Source of the DNA: Liminaster sp017519885
GTDB taxonomy: Bacteria; Bacteroidota; Bacteroidia; Bacteroidales; UBA3663
Length of the DNA: 64,000 nt
Assembly: GCA_017519885.1 (NCBI GenBank)
Contig: JAFWRO010000062.1
Coordinates: 11,403-75,402 of the forward strand
Reading direction: 5' to 3'
This document shows, one piece after another, positions 49,250-57,891 of this stretch. Position numbers and translations under genes: made by a program. Position 1 is the stretch's first letter. Each line of letters starts with the position of its first letter. The notes under the pieces are model-generated. The model was not told the origin of the DNA, made no database searches, and saw only the letters and a program-made list of their open reading frames with translations.

Positions 49250-49947
49250 TATTTCGTGCGAGTGAAGATTTTGTCAATCATACCATACTCGAGAGCCTCC
49301 TGGGCAGTCATGTAATGGTCGCGATCGCAGTCCTTCTCGATTCGCTCGTAGGGTTGGCCGCTGTGATCAGCAAGAATGTGGTAGAGTTCAGCCTTGAGGC
49401 GCTTGATTTCGTTGACGGCAATTTCCATGTCGCTGGCCTGACCTTGTGTTCCACCAAGTGGCTGGTGAATCATAACACGACTGTGAGGCAGGGCGAAACG
49501 CTTGCCCTTGGTGCCTGCAACGAGGAGCACCGAAGCCATCGATGCTGCCATACCGGTAACGACGGTCGAAACGTCGCACGAGATGTACTGCATAGTGTCA
49601 TAGATGGCAAGACCTCCGCTGACGATGCCACCAGGGGAATTGAGGTACATCGTGATGTCCTTGTCCGACTCGGTGCTGGCCAGGAAGAGCAACTGTGCCT
49701 GAACCACATTGGCCGAATATTCGTCAATCTCTGTGCCGAGGAAGATGATGCGGTCCATCATCAGTCGGCTGAAAACATCCATCTGGGCAACGTTGAGCTG
49801 GCGCTCCTCGATGATTGATGGGTTGATATAACTGGCACGTGGAGCCAGTGTTGAAGCCTGCTGGCTTGTGAAACGCATGTATTGGTCGAGCGCATTGCTG
49901 TTCAGACCTGCATGCTTGGTTGCGTACTTGTAGAATTCGTTCTGCAT
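49249..49947 (-). CDS. clpP: ATP-dependent Clp protease proteolytic subunit
   Basis: 232 residues. The catalytic Ser136 (GMAASMAS), His161 (MIHQPLGGTQGQ) and an Asp in EKDCDRDHYMTAQEALEYG are present. The first ~40 residues exceed the E. coli enzyme and include a normally processed pro-sequence region. It forms the proteolytic barrel with ClpX, encoded just downstream. Trigger factor, often the preceding gene, is absent; the upstream genes are HIT and greA. Confidence 0.96.
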   Translation of the reverse strand: MQNEFYKYATKHAGLNSNALDQYMRFTSQQASTLAPRASYINPSIIEERQLNVAQMDVFSRLMMDRIIFLGTEIDEYSANVVQAQLLFLASTESDKDITMYLNSPGGIVSGGLAIYDTMQYISCDVSTVVTGMAASMASVLLVAGTKGKRFALPHSRVMIHQPLGGTQGQASDMEIAVNEIKRLKAELYHILADHSGQPYERIEKDCDRDHYMTAQEALEYGMIDKIFTRTK

Positions 49948-50013
49948 AAATTATTAAAGGTGTTACTTGTTCGCTACTATACCTAAGTGTTTTATTGGGC
50001 GAAAAGTAAACAT

Positions 50014-50406
50014 TTATTCGAAGTTTGCGGCGATTTTTCCGCAAATGGCCTTCATCTCCTCTGCATCGAGCTTGAGGTGCTCCTTGCGGAAGTTCATATC
50101 ACCTTCGGTCTGCATAGGGATGAGATGAATGTGGGCATGGGGAACTTCAAGACCCATCACGCACATACCGACCTTTACGCAGGGGATAGCCTTCTTGATG
50201 GCGGCTGCCACGCGCTTAGCGAAAACGATGTGGGCTGAAAGCTGTTCGTCACTTTCGTCAAAGATGTAGTCAACCTCCTGCTTTGGAATGACGAGGGTAT
50301 GACCTTTGGCGACGGGGCTTATGTCGAGGAAAGCGTAGAACTGATCGTCCTCTGCTACTTTATAACTGGGAATCTCACCAGCGACGATACGTGAAAAGAT
50401 TGTCAT
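50014..50406 (-). CDS. HIT-family nucleotide hydrolase
   Basis: 130 residues with the full HIT pattern: TIFSRIVAGEIPSYKVAEDD at the start, PVAKGHTLVIPKQEV, and the catalytic HAHIHLIPM (histidine triad). It probably hydrolyses purine nucleoside phosphoramidates or dinucleotide polyphosphates (Hint/HinT type). It begins 21 bases after greA and is in the same transcript. Confidence 0.92.
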   Translation of the reverse strand: MTIFSRIVAGEIPSYKVAEDDQFYAFLDISPVAKGHTLVIPKQEVDYIFDESDEQLSAHIVFAKRVAAAIKKAIPCVKVGMCVMGLEVPHAHIHLIPMQTEGDMNFRKEHLKLDAEEMKAICGKIAANFE

Positions 50407-50427
50407 AATGGTAAATGATAAAATTGT

Positions 50428-50895
50428 TTAAAGGCTGATATCAAGTACTTCGAGCTGCTGTACGCCAGCAGGAACTCTCACTTCGACAATGTCACCTACC
50501 TTGTGGTTGAGCAGTGCCTTGGCGATAGGAGTAGCTACCGAAATCTTGCCCTCCATGAAGTTGGCCTCCGATTCCGAAACGATGGTGTAGGTTACTTCCT
50601 TCTTGAGTTTGTGGTTGAGCAGGCGCACCTTGCTCATGATCTGTATCTTTTCGGTGCTGAGCTTGGTAGCATCGATGATACGGGCGTTGGCTACCTTGTC
50701 CTTCAGCAAAGCGATTCTTGCTTCAAGTTTGCCTTGTGCATCCTTGGCTGCATCGTACTCGGCATTCTCGCTAAGGTCACCCTTGTCGCGTGCCTCGGCG
50801 ATAGCCTGCGATGCTTTTGGACGTTCAACACTCTCCAAATACTGAATCTCTGCGAGGATTGCCTTGAAACCCTCTTCTGACATAATTTCTGCCAT
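50428..50895 (-). CDS. greA: Transcription elongation factor GreA
   Basis: 155 residues with the coiled-coil N-terminal domain containing EARDKGDLSENAEYDAAKDA, the acidic tip that enters the RNA polymerase secondary channel, and the C-terminal FKBP-like domain ending ISVATPIAKALLNHKVGDIV. It rescues backtracked polymerase by stimulating transcript cleavage. First gene of a greA-HIT unit. Confidence 0.95.
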   Translation of the reverse strand: MAEIMSEEGFKAILAEIQYLESVERPKASQAIAEARDKGDLSENAEYDAAKDAQGKLEARIALLKDKVANARIIDATKLSTEKIQIMSKVRLLNHKLKKEVTYTIVSESEANFMEGKISVATPIAKALLNHKVGDIVEVRVPAGVQQLEVLDISL

Positions 50896-50966
50896 GGTGT
50901 TTTTCTAAATTGTTAATTTAGTGATTGATAATTTATTTTTAATATTGAATATACTATTGTTAAAAC

Positions 50967-51000
50967 CACATAGCGTAGAGCGCAGGCCCTACGTTATGTG
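50967..51000 (-). terminator. Terminator of the thioredoxin-fold lipoprotein gene
   Basis: A 12-base-pair stem with one G-U pair, CACATAGCGTAG with CTACGTTATGTG, around a 10-base loop. On the minus strand it is followed by GTTTTAAC. Confidence 0.7.
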
Positions 51001-51057
51001 TTGTTTCGTAAGAAATGAACCTATCTCCGCCGATGTCGTAGCATGGCGAAGATTGTT

Positions 51058-52269
51058 TTACATCACCTTTGCTACGGCAGCATCGAGTTTGGAATCATCT
51101 TCTACACGATTCAATGCGGCACCGTCTCTACCCATGATGAAGGTTGTTGGAATGTTGGATGCATTATAAAGAGCAGCTGCAGCGCTGTACTGCACCATAC
51201 CGTTCTCGTCGAAAAGAAGTTCCGTGTCGCGAACCACTGTCCATGGCAGATTGGCTGCCGAGACTTTCCAGAAGTTCACATCGGCATCCAGGCAGACCTG
51301 ATAGATCTTCAGACCCTTTGCCTTGTACTTTTCGTAGACCTGCATAAGCTTCTCGTTGTGGGGCACCGATGCATCGGTCAGATAGTAGGCAGTGAAGTCC
51401 AACAGGGTAATCGAGCCGTGTCCGTTCACACTTGAGAAGGCAATATATTCGTCCTTGGTACCGAGCAGATTCAGATCTACGAACGATGCTTCTGCCTTCA
51501 CGGCATTCTGTATCAGCGAGTCGGCACGCTCTTGTTCACGCTTGGCCTGCAGTCTTGCAGCAATACCTTCCTTGGCACGTTGTTCCAGGAATGCTGTACG
51601 TGGCGAATTGGGATAGGTATTCAGCCAAAGGTTGGCCACTGCACCATAGGCTCGGTTGTCCTTGCGGTCCATCGGGTCAAAGATTTGCAGGCCAGATACA
51701 GTCTCAAAGAGTACATAGTAGCTAACTGGAGAAGACGGATCCTTGTAGATGTACTTCTCAAGCATATTTGCCTTGTAGGTATTTACCAGCGATTGCAGGC
51801 TGTCGTTATAGACCAGCTGGCTCATTTGGTTGTTGCGGCGAAGGTTGGTGATGTTGAGAATATTGCGACGCAGTTCGTTGCCGTAACCCACAGCTTCGCG
51901 CAGCGTATTGTTCAGTTCATCCTCCACCTGGTACGAAGTGCCGAAGTGTTCTTTGTTGGCAGTGATGACCACAGGCGTCTGCAAGGTATCAATCACCACG
52001 GGGATGGTCTGGTTGCCCATCACAAGACAGAAGAGGTCGGGACCTCCTTTCTCGACCGAAGGTTTGAACTTGAATGCTCCGTTCTCACCCAGCGTGAGGG
52101 TGTCAACGAGCACAGGGTTGCTACCCGACAAGTGCATCAGGACAATCTTCTCGCCCTTGCCGTCATTCACCGTACCCGAAATCGATGCGGTACGCTCATC
52201 ATTAGAACAACTGGCAAGCACGATTAGCGCAGCACCTGCCATTAAATTATATAATGTATTTTTCTTCAT
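51058..52269 (-). CDS. Thioredoxin-fold lipoprotein without the CxxC motif
   Basis: 403 residues. The lipoprotein signal ends LASC (Cys21). A DUF4369-like beta domain (about 28-110) and a long helical middle precede a TlpA-like domain (about 265-403). Where active relatives have FWASWCGPC this protein has LLDFTAYYLTDASVPHNEKL, with no cysteine; the cis-Pro segment NIPTTFIMGRDG remains. It is therefore unlikely to catalyse disulfide exchange and may bind peptides or partners instead. It is transcribed alone from a promoter at 52289-52320. Confidence 0.75.
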   Translation of the reverse strand: MKKNTLYNLMAGAALIVLASCSNDERTASISGTVNDGKGEKIVLMHLSGSNPVLVDTLTLGENGAFKFKPSVEKGGPDLFCLVMGNQTIPVVIDTLQTPVVITANKEHFGTSYQVEDELNNTLREAVGYGNELRRNILNITNLRRNNQMSQLVYNDSLQSLVNTYKANMLEKYIYKDPSSPVSYYVLFETVSGLQIFDPMDRKDNRAYGAVANLWLNTYPNSPRTAFLEQRAKEGIAARLQAKREQERADSLIQNAVKAEASFVDLNLLGTKDEYIAFSSVNGHGSITLLDFTAYYLTDASVPHNEKLMQVYEKYKAKGLKIYQVCLDADVNFWKVSAANLPWTVVRDTELLFDENGMVQYSAAAALYNASNIPTTFIMGRDGAALNRVEDDSKLDAAVAKVM

Positions 52270-52288
52270 TGATTTGAATTTTGCGGCG

Positions 52289-52320
52289 CAAATATAGGTG
52301 TTTTATTTAGAAATTCCAAG
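52289..52320 (-). promoter_or_regulatory. Promoter of the thioredoxin-fold lipoprotein gene
   Basis: On the minus strand CTTG (52317-52320), 20 bases, TATATTTG (52289-52296). Confidence 0.65.
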
Positions 52321-52366
52321 TATTTTCACTTAAAAATTGATTTTTTACAATTTTTTATCTGTAAAA

Positions 52367-52398
52367 TTTGATAGATTCAAAGTTTTTGCGTAAATTTG
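52367..52398 (+). promoter_or_regulatory. Promoter of pnp
   Basis: TTTG (52367-52370), 20 bases, TAAATTTG (52391-52398), 30 bases before the ATG at 52429. Confidence 0.75.
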
Positions 52399-52428
52399 CG
52401 CCCGATTTTATACAGATTTTTAAATTTT

Positions 52429-54759
52429 ATGGTAAACAATTTGGTTAACCCAATCAAGAAGACGATTACCCTGAGTGATGGACGTACCATCACCCTCGAG
52501 ACGGGTAAGGTAGCGAAGCAGGCCGATGGCGCCGTTGAACTTCGCATGGGTGGCACTATGCTTCTTGCCACCGTTTGTACAGCTCGTACCGTGACTCCAG
52601 GTACCGATTTTATGCCCTTGACAGTGGAGTATAAAGAGAAGTATGCTTCTGCAGGTCGTTTCCCCGGCGGCTTCACCAAGCGTGAAGGCAAGGCCAGTGA
52701 TTACGAGATCCTCACATCGCGTCTCATCGACCGTGCCCTGCGTCCCCTTTTCCCCAGCAACTACCACGCTGAGACATTTGTCAACGTTACCCTTTATAGT
52801 TCCGATAAGGAGAACCAGCCTGATGCACTTGCCGGTCTTGCAGCATCGGCTGCAATGGCAGTAAGTGGTATTCCTTTCGAAGGCCCAATCTCCGAAGTTC
52901 GTGTCGTTCGCATCAATGGCGAATATGTCATCGATCCAACCTTCGAACAGATGAAGCAGGCCGATATGGACCTGATGGTAGGCGCTACTTATGAGAACAT
53001 CATGATGGTTGAAGGTGAGATGGAAGAGGTTTCCGAGCAGGATCTGCTGGGTGCACTCAAGGCTGCTCACGAGGCTATCAAGGTTCACTGCCAGGTGCAG
53101 AAGGAACTGATGGAGGCTGTTGGCAAGCCCATTATGGAATATGATCACGAGGTCAATGACGAGGAGCTCAAGAAGAACTGCCATGACTTCTGCTATCAGC
53201 CTTGCTACGACATTGCAAAGTCGGGCAACAAGAACAAGCACGAGCGCGAGGCTGCATTCGAGAAGGTGCAGACCGATTTCATCGCAACCCTCCCCGAGGA
53301 GAAGCAGGAAGACGAGGAGGTACTCGGCATGGTGGCTCGCTACTTCCACGATGTAGAGCGTGAGGCTATGCGTCGTTGTGTGCTCGATGAAGGCACTCGT
53401 CTCGATGGTCGTGCCCTCGATGAGGTTCGTCCTATCTGGATTGAGCCCGACTATATTCCAGGCCCTCACGGTTCAGCTATCTTCACCCGTGGTGAGACCC
53501 AGGCTCTCGTTACCTGTACCCTTGGCACCAAGCTTGATGAAAAGTTGGTCGATGACGTACTCCGCAATGGCTACGACAAGTTCCTTCTTCACTATAACTT
53601 CCCTCCATTCTCTACTGGCGAAGCCAAGGCCCAGCGTGGCGTAGGTCGTCGTGAGATTGGTCATGGTCACCTCGCATGGCGTGCCGTGAAGGGAATGATC
53701 CCCAAGGATTTCCCCTACACTGTTCGCGTCGTTTCCGATATTCTTGAGTCGAATGGCTCTTCGTCGATGGCTTCTACCTGCGGTGCTACGCTTGCTATGC
53801 GTGACGCCGGTATCCAGATGATTCGTCCCGTCAGCGGTATCGCTATGGGTCTGATCAAGGACGAGGATGGTCCAAAGTATGCCGTTCTTTCGGATATCCT
53901 TGGTGATGAGGACCACCTTGGCGATATGGACTTCAAGGTAACTGGTACCGAGAAGGGTATTACTGCCACCCAGATGGATATCAAGTGCAACGGTCTGTCG
54001 TACGAGATTCTCGAAAAGGCACTCAATCAGGCCAAGCAGGGTCGTCACCACATCCTTCAGTGCATGCTTGCTGCACAGCCTGAGGCTCGTCCCGATCTCA
54101 AGGAGCATGCTCCACGCATGGTTGCTTTCGACATCGACAAGGAGTTCATCGGAGCTGTCATTGGCCCTGGTGGCAAGATTATTCAGGGTATCCAGGAGGA
54201 GACCGGTGCTGTTGTCACCATCGACGAGTACGATGGCAAGGGTCACGTGGCTATCTCTTCTTCCGACAAGGCATCCATCGATGCAGCTATGGCCAAGATC
54301 AAGGCTATCGTTGCTGTGCCTGAAGAGGGTGAAGTTTATAGTGGCGTAGTTCGCAGCATCCAGCCATTCGGCGCCTTCGTCGAGTTTATGCCTGGCAAGG
54401 ATGGTCTGCTCCACATCAGCGAGATTGACTGGAAGCGCTATGAGACTATGGAAGAGACCGGCATCAAGGAGGGTGATCAGCTCACCGTCAAGCTCCTCGA
54501 GATTGACAAGAAGACCGGCAAGTTCCGTCTTTCGGCAAAGGCTCTCAAGCCAAAACCCGAGAACTACGTCGATCCTGAGTCTCGTCCAAGACGTGAGGAT
54601 CGTCCCGAGCGTCCTCGTCGTGATACAAATCGTGGCAATGGCAATGGAAACAATGCCTTCCGCGAGGCCTTCGGTGGTCAGCGTCGCGACAACAATGCTC
54701 CTCGTCGTCCAAACAACGGCCCACGTCGTAACAACGACAACAACGGCTATCAGGAGTAA
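52429..54759 (+). CDS. pnp: Polyribonucleotide nucleotidyltransferase (PNPase)
   Basis: The ATG at 52429 is preferred to a TTG 11 codons upstream that lies inside the promoter. 776 residues: two RNase PH-like domains (SDGRTITLETGKVAKQADGA; DGRALDEVRPIWIE and RGETQALVTCTLGT), a KH domain (FIGAVIGPGGKIIQGIQEET) and an S1 domain (YSGVVRSIQPFGAFVEFMPG). The C-terminal ~70 residues are an Arg/Asn/Gly-rich tail (RPRREDRPERPRRD and similar) that could bind RNA or partner proteins. It degrades RNA 3' to 5' with phosphate. Its stop codon overlaps the next start. Confidence 0.96.
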   Translation: MVNNLVNPIKKTITLSDGRTITLETGKVAKQADGAVELRMGGTMLLATVCTARTVTPGTDFMPLTVEYKEKYASAGRFPGGFTKREGKASDYEILTSRLIDRALRPLFPSNYHAETFVNVTLYSSDKENQPDALAGLAASAAMAVSGIPFEGPISEVRVVRINGEYVIDPTFEQMKQADMDLMVGATYENIMMVEGEMEEVSEQDLLGALKAAHEAIKVHCQVQKELMEAVGKPIMEYDHEVNDEELKKNCHDFCYQPCYDIAKSGNKNKHEREAAFEKVQTDFIATLPEEKQEDEEVLGMVARYFHDVEREAMRRCVLDEGTRLDGRALDEVRPIWIEPDYIPGPHGSAIFTRGETQALVTCTLGTKLDEKLVDDVLRNGYDKFLLHYNFPPFSTGEAKAQRGVGRREIGHGHLAWRAVKGMIPKDFPYTVRVVSDILESNGSSSMASTCGATLAMRDAGIQMIRPVSGIAMGLIKDEDGPKYAVLSDILGDEDHLGDMDFKVTGTEKGITATQMDIKCNGLSYEILEKALNQAKQGRHHILQCMLAAQPEARPDLKEHAPRMVAFDIDKEFIGAVIGPGGKIIQGIQEETGAVVTIDEYDGKGHVAISSSDKASIDAAMAKIKAIVAVPEEGEVYSGVVRSIQPFGAFVEFMPGKDGLLHISEIDWKRYETMEETGIKEGDQLTVKLLEIDKKTGKFRLSAKALKPKPENYVDPESRPRREDRPERPRRDTNRGNGNGNNAFREAFGGQRRDNNAPRRPNNGPRRNNDNNGYQE

Positions 54760-56183
54760 TGATCCTGAACAACCCATACTACTATCATCCGCAACTTGCT
54801 GTAAGGCAGGTTGCGGATGATGTGCTTTCTACCATTTCCCGCCATCCTCAATGGGATGCTCTCTTCCAGCAAGGCAAGATGCTGGGCATTCTTCTTGTCG
54901 AAACTCCCCTATCGGGATCGTCTTCTCTCGCACGCGTACATTATTATAAGAATATAGCCTATCTTGTGGCTTATAGTGGGGTCGTCAATGGGCTCGTCGA
55001 TGCCGACCAGTACTTCGTGCCTCCCGTCTATGACCTCCAGAACCCCGACGATTTCTATCTTCAAAAGGATCGTGCCATCTCCGACATCAATCATGAACTC
55101 GCTTCTTCCGATACATTGCCTCCTTCCAAGGTCAAACGTTTGAAAGCCGAGCGTCGTCAATTGAGCATTGCCTTGCAGCGTGAGATCTTCTCTCATTTCA
55201 ATTTCCTCAACCCTTCGGGGACCTATCGCAATGTCATCGATATCTTTGCCGATGCCAAGCGTGGACTTCCTCCCGGTGGTACGGGTGAATGTGCTGCCCC
55301 TCGCCTGCTTCAGTTTGCTTATGAAAATAACCTCAAACCTCTGCAGATTGCCGAATTCTGGTATGGTTCCTCCCCTGCCAATCTGCTTCGCATCCATGGG
55401 CATTTCTATCCTTCGTGCATCGAAAAGTGTTCGCCCATTCTTCGCTACATGATTCCTTCGTTGGGCGAAACCGTTTCTGCAACACCTCCATCAAGCAATG
55501 CCAAAGCGTTGAAAGTCATCTACGACGACGAATATATGGTGGCTGTCTGCAAGCCTTCCGGACTGTTAAGTGTCCCATCCAAGGACCTTTCGCAACCCAA
55601 TGTTGAAGACCTTCTCCATCAGATGTTTCCTTCGGTCAAAGGTCCTATGCTTGTTCATCGCCTCGACCAGGCCACAAGTGGCATACTCATAGCTGCAAAG
55701 GATGCTCAGACCTTCAAGTTGCTGAATCAGATGTTTGTCGAAAAGACCTTGCAAAAGCGTTACCTTGCAAGGCTCAAGGGAAAACTGAAAAGTCGTTGCG
55801 GAATCATCTCCCTCCCCTTGTCGGTCAATCCCGACGATCGTCCTCGCCAAGTGGTCGATCATCAGTTCGGAAAGGAAGCCATCACCTATTACGAGGTCAT
55901 CGAAGGCAAGTGGGGCAATGAGCCGATTCCAGCCGATGAGACTCTCGTTGCCCTATATCCTCTCACGGGTCGAACCCATCAGCTTCGTGTTCATTGTGCT
56001 TCACCAGTAGGTTTGGACCATCCCATCGTTGGCGACACTCTCTACGACATCATGGACAATGCCCTCAACGATCTCTTATTCCCCTCAAAATCAACAGCCC
56101 CAAGACTTATGCTTCACGCCGAAAGCATCACCCTGACACACCCCTATACAAAACAAGCCATCACAATCGAATCCCGATTGTGA
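54759..56183 (+). CDS. RluA-family pseudouridine synthase with long N-terminal extension
   Basis: 474 residues. The C-terminal half (about 245-474) is an RluA-type synthase with the catalytic Asp303 in HRLDQATSGILIAA and the motifs TGRTHQLRVHCA and PIVGDTLY. The N-terminal ~240 residues are an extension without a recognisable S4 domain; it includes GGTGECAAPRLLQFAYENNL, which recurs in Bacteroidetes homologues. It modifies uridines in rRNA or tRNA; the site cannot be predicted. It shares one base with the pnp stop codon, so both RNA enzymes are coexpressed. Confidence 0.88.
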   Translation: MILNNPYYYHPQLAVRQVADDVLSTISRHPQWDALFQQGKMLGILLVETPLSGSSSLARVHYYKNIAYLVAYSGVVNGLVDADQYFVPPVYDLQNPDDFYLQKDRAISDINHELASSDTLPPSKVKRLKAERRQLSIALQREIFSHFNFLNPSGTYRNVIDIFADAKRGLPPGGTGECAAPRLLQFAYENNLKPLQIAEFWYGSSPANLLRIHGHFYPSCIEKCSPILRYMIPSLGETVSATPPSSNAKALKVIYDDEYMVAVCKPSGLLSVPSKDLSQPNVEDLLHQMFPSVKGPMLVHRLDQATSGILIAAKDAQTFKLLNQMFVEKTLQKRYLARLKGKLKSRCGIISLPLSVNPDDRPRQVVDHQFGKEAITYYEVIEGKWGNEPIPADETLVALYPLTGRTHQLRVHCASPVGLDHPIVGDTLYDIMDNALNDLLFPSKSTAPRLMLHAESITLTHPYTKQAITIESRL

Positions 56184-56185
56184 TG
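56159..56185 (+). terminator. Hairpin at the end of the RluA-type gene
   Basis: CATCACAATCG and CGATTGTGATG form a perfect 11-base-pair stem with a 5-base loop, overlapping the last codons and stop. There is no T-tract right after it, so it may be an RNA-stabilising or Rho-type end. Confidence 0.55.
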
Positions 56186-56199
56186 ACCCCGTTTCTCTC

Positions 56200-56280
56200 T
56201 GTTTGTCAATGTCGCAGCCATCTATCGCTGCCATCTTCCCCCGTTTGTTTATGTTGCAGCCATCTATGGCTGCAAAAATC
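56200..56280 (+). repeat. Two tandem GTTTGT-n-GCAGCCAT hairpin repeats
   Basis: Copy 1 (about 56200-56235) and copy 2 (about 56243-56276) share GTTTGT, then ATGT-C/T-GCAGCCATCTAT-C/G-GCTGC. GCAGCCATCTATGGCTGC forms a 6-base-pair hairpin; copy 1 has one mismatch. Same family as 10142-10240. Located between convergent genes. Confidence 0.65.
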
Positions 56281-56282
56281 TC

Positions 56283-57764
56283 CTACCTGAACCTCACGAT
56301 AATATAATCCCCGAGTTCGTCAATCACCTCTCCCTGTTTTTCAGCAGGGACACCCAGCTCGTCCAGATTCTTCTTAAGTCGGTCCAGTCTGTATTCCTTC
56401 ATGATGAGCAGCGTGTTCTGCAACTTGCCTTCGGCGATGTCTTCGGGCGTCGCCTCGATCGGATCTTCGTGCAGATACACGTCCATTCCCTTGGGCCTGC
56501 GCACCTTATAGACATAGAACTTCTCGGTATTCAGTTCGCGCTGCAGGTCATTGGCATGATAGCAGATTCTGCCATAGCAGGTCTTGACGTTGAGCCATGG
56601 GCAAAGCAATCCTCCGATGAAGACTATCAGCAGCACGATGCGGCAAACCCATATCATCGGCCAGTTCATACGCACGGGCCAACGCCATTGTTCGAGTTGC
56701 ATCACGCCCAGATAGACCAGGAACGGATAGGCAGGCAGCATGTTCACGTCGAGTTTCATCTTCTGTGCCGAGAAATAGACGAGCGATACGGCAAAGATGA
56801 TGGCAAAGAAGTTTTGAAGAGGCGTTCCGAAGAAACGATTCCAATGGAATTCGTTGTGATGAATGCGGCGAATCAGCGAAATCACAATTACCACAATGCA
56901 TATCGGACCCCAGGGCAGCGTGTCAGCCCAAAGCGACAGCAGGTAATAGTACCACGGGCGATTGTGGTGCTCGGGATGCAGGAACATGGCCAAAGGTGAT
57001 TCCAGCATCATCTTGTCGAGCCATTCGGCACCACCTTCCAGGTAGGTCAGATAAAGCCAGATGCTCATCAGACCAAGGAAGACGATCCATCCACGCCAGT
57101 TCCACGCGCTTGCCCAGCGTCTGATTCTTCCGCTGCACAGAAGGAACAGTGTGGTGCTCACAAACGGGATGATGAAGCCCAAAGGACCCTTGGTAAAGAC
57201 GGCAAGGAAGACGTAAAGGCCGAAGCGCCATTGCAGGTGCTTGCGTTTCTTGATGTCCTTCGAAAGGCCATAGGAGCCTTGGTCCATGATGAGTCGCCAG
57301 AAGGTATAGAGCGCAGCCACAATCCACAGCGAGAACAGCATGTCGGGACTCACGAAGAACGACATAGCCAGTTGCATGCCGCAGGTGAAGAGCATGATCG
57401 AAGCCAGCATTCTCGACTGGCTGCCGTCTTTCAGCCTGAAACTTTGCGCATCGTATTTCTCCACCCATCGGTTCATGATGGCAAGGATGATGATCGAAGG
57501 GATGAACGAGAACAGCAGCGTGATGGTGATCATGAAGTGATGGCCGAACACCAGCTTCAGCAGCGCAATGAGCCAGACGTAGAGTGGCATGATGTAGGGA
57601 AACTCCTCGCCCTGCCACGTCAGGCAGAACAAGTGGTTCCCGTTGATCAGTTCAGTAGCCAGGCTCACATAGCGCAGCTCGGATGCTGGCGAGAAGTCTC
57701 GCAGCAGCATCGCCGGCAGCAGCGCCAGCAGGTAGGGCCAATATTCTTTCAAATATTTCTTCAT
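56283..57764 (-). CDS. ArnT/PMT-like membrane glycosyltransferase
   Basis: 493 residues with about ten to twelve membrane spans. Early sequence RDFSPASELRYVSLATELIN corresponds to the acidic first periplasmic loop (the DxxE/RY pattern, ERYAEI-like) of ArnT and dolichyl-phosphate-mannose transferases, which bind polyprenyl-phosphate sugars. Later loops include FTKGPLGFIIPFVS and FSAQKMKLDVNMLPAYPFLV, also typical, and the C-terminal ~110 residues are soluble. It probably transfers an amino-sugar or hexose from undecaprenyl-phosphate to lipid A or another periplasmic acceptor. No arn synthesis genes are near. Confidence 0.8.
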   Translation of the reverse strand: MKKYLKEYWPYLLALLPAMLLRDFSPASELRYVSLATELINGNHLFCLTWQGEEFPYIMPLYVWLIALLKLVFGHHFMITITLLFSFIPSIIILAIMNRWVEKYDAQSFRLKDGSQSRMLASIMLFTCGMQLAMSFFVSPDMLFSLWIVAALYTFWRLIMDQGSYGLSKDIKKRKHLQWRFGLYVFLAVFTKGPLGFIIPFVSTTLFLLCSGRIRRWASAWNWRGWIVFLGLMSIWLYLTYLEGGAEWLDKMMLESPLAMFLHPEHHNRPWYYYLLSLWADTLPWGPICIVVIVISLIRRIHHNEFHWNRFFGTPLQNFFAIIFAVSLVYFSAQKMKLDVNMLPAYPFLVYLGVMQLEQWRWPVRMNWPMIWVCRIVLLIVFIGGLLCPWLNVKTCYGRICYHANDLQRELNTEKFYVYKVRRPKGMDVYLHEDPIEATPEDIAEGKLQNTLLIMKEYRLDRLKKNLDELGVPAEKQGEVIDELGDYIIVRFR

Positions 57765-57810
57765 AGTTTCCCGTTGATAAAATGGGATAGTGTTTTATTT
57801 TTTATTTTCG

Positions 57811-57875
57811 AAATTCCGGTATACCGGAATAACGTAATAACGTAATACCGTAATAACGGAAACCCGAAAACCCGA
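57811..57875 (-). repeat. CCGGAATAACG short-repeat array, copy 2
   Basis: It starts with the perfect 18-base palindrome ATTCCGGTATACCGGAAT (57813-57830) and continues with CGTAATA repeats and then GGAAACCCGAAAACCCG. It matches the array at 32711-32770 in word order and orientation. Confidence 0.65.
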
Positions 57876-57891
57876 ATTCCCCCCAAAAAAA

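Noticed and set aside
53473..54777. 434-codon minus-strand frame
   Set aside because: Shadow of pnp, whose domains are unmistakable on the plus strand.
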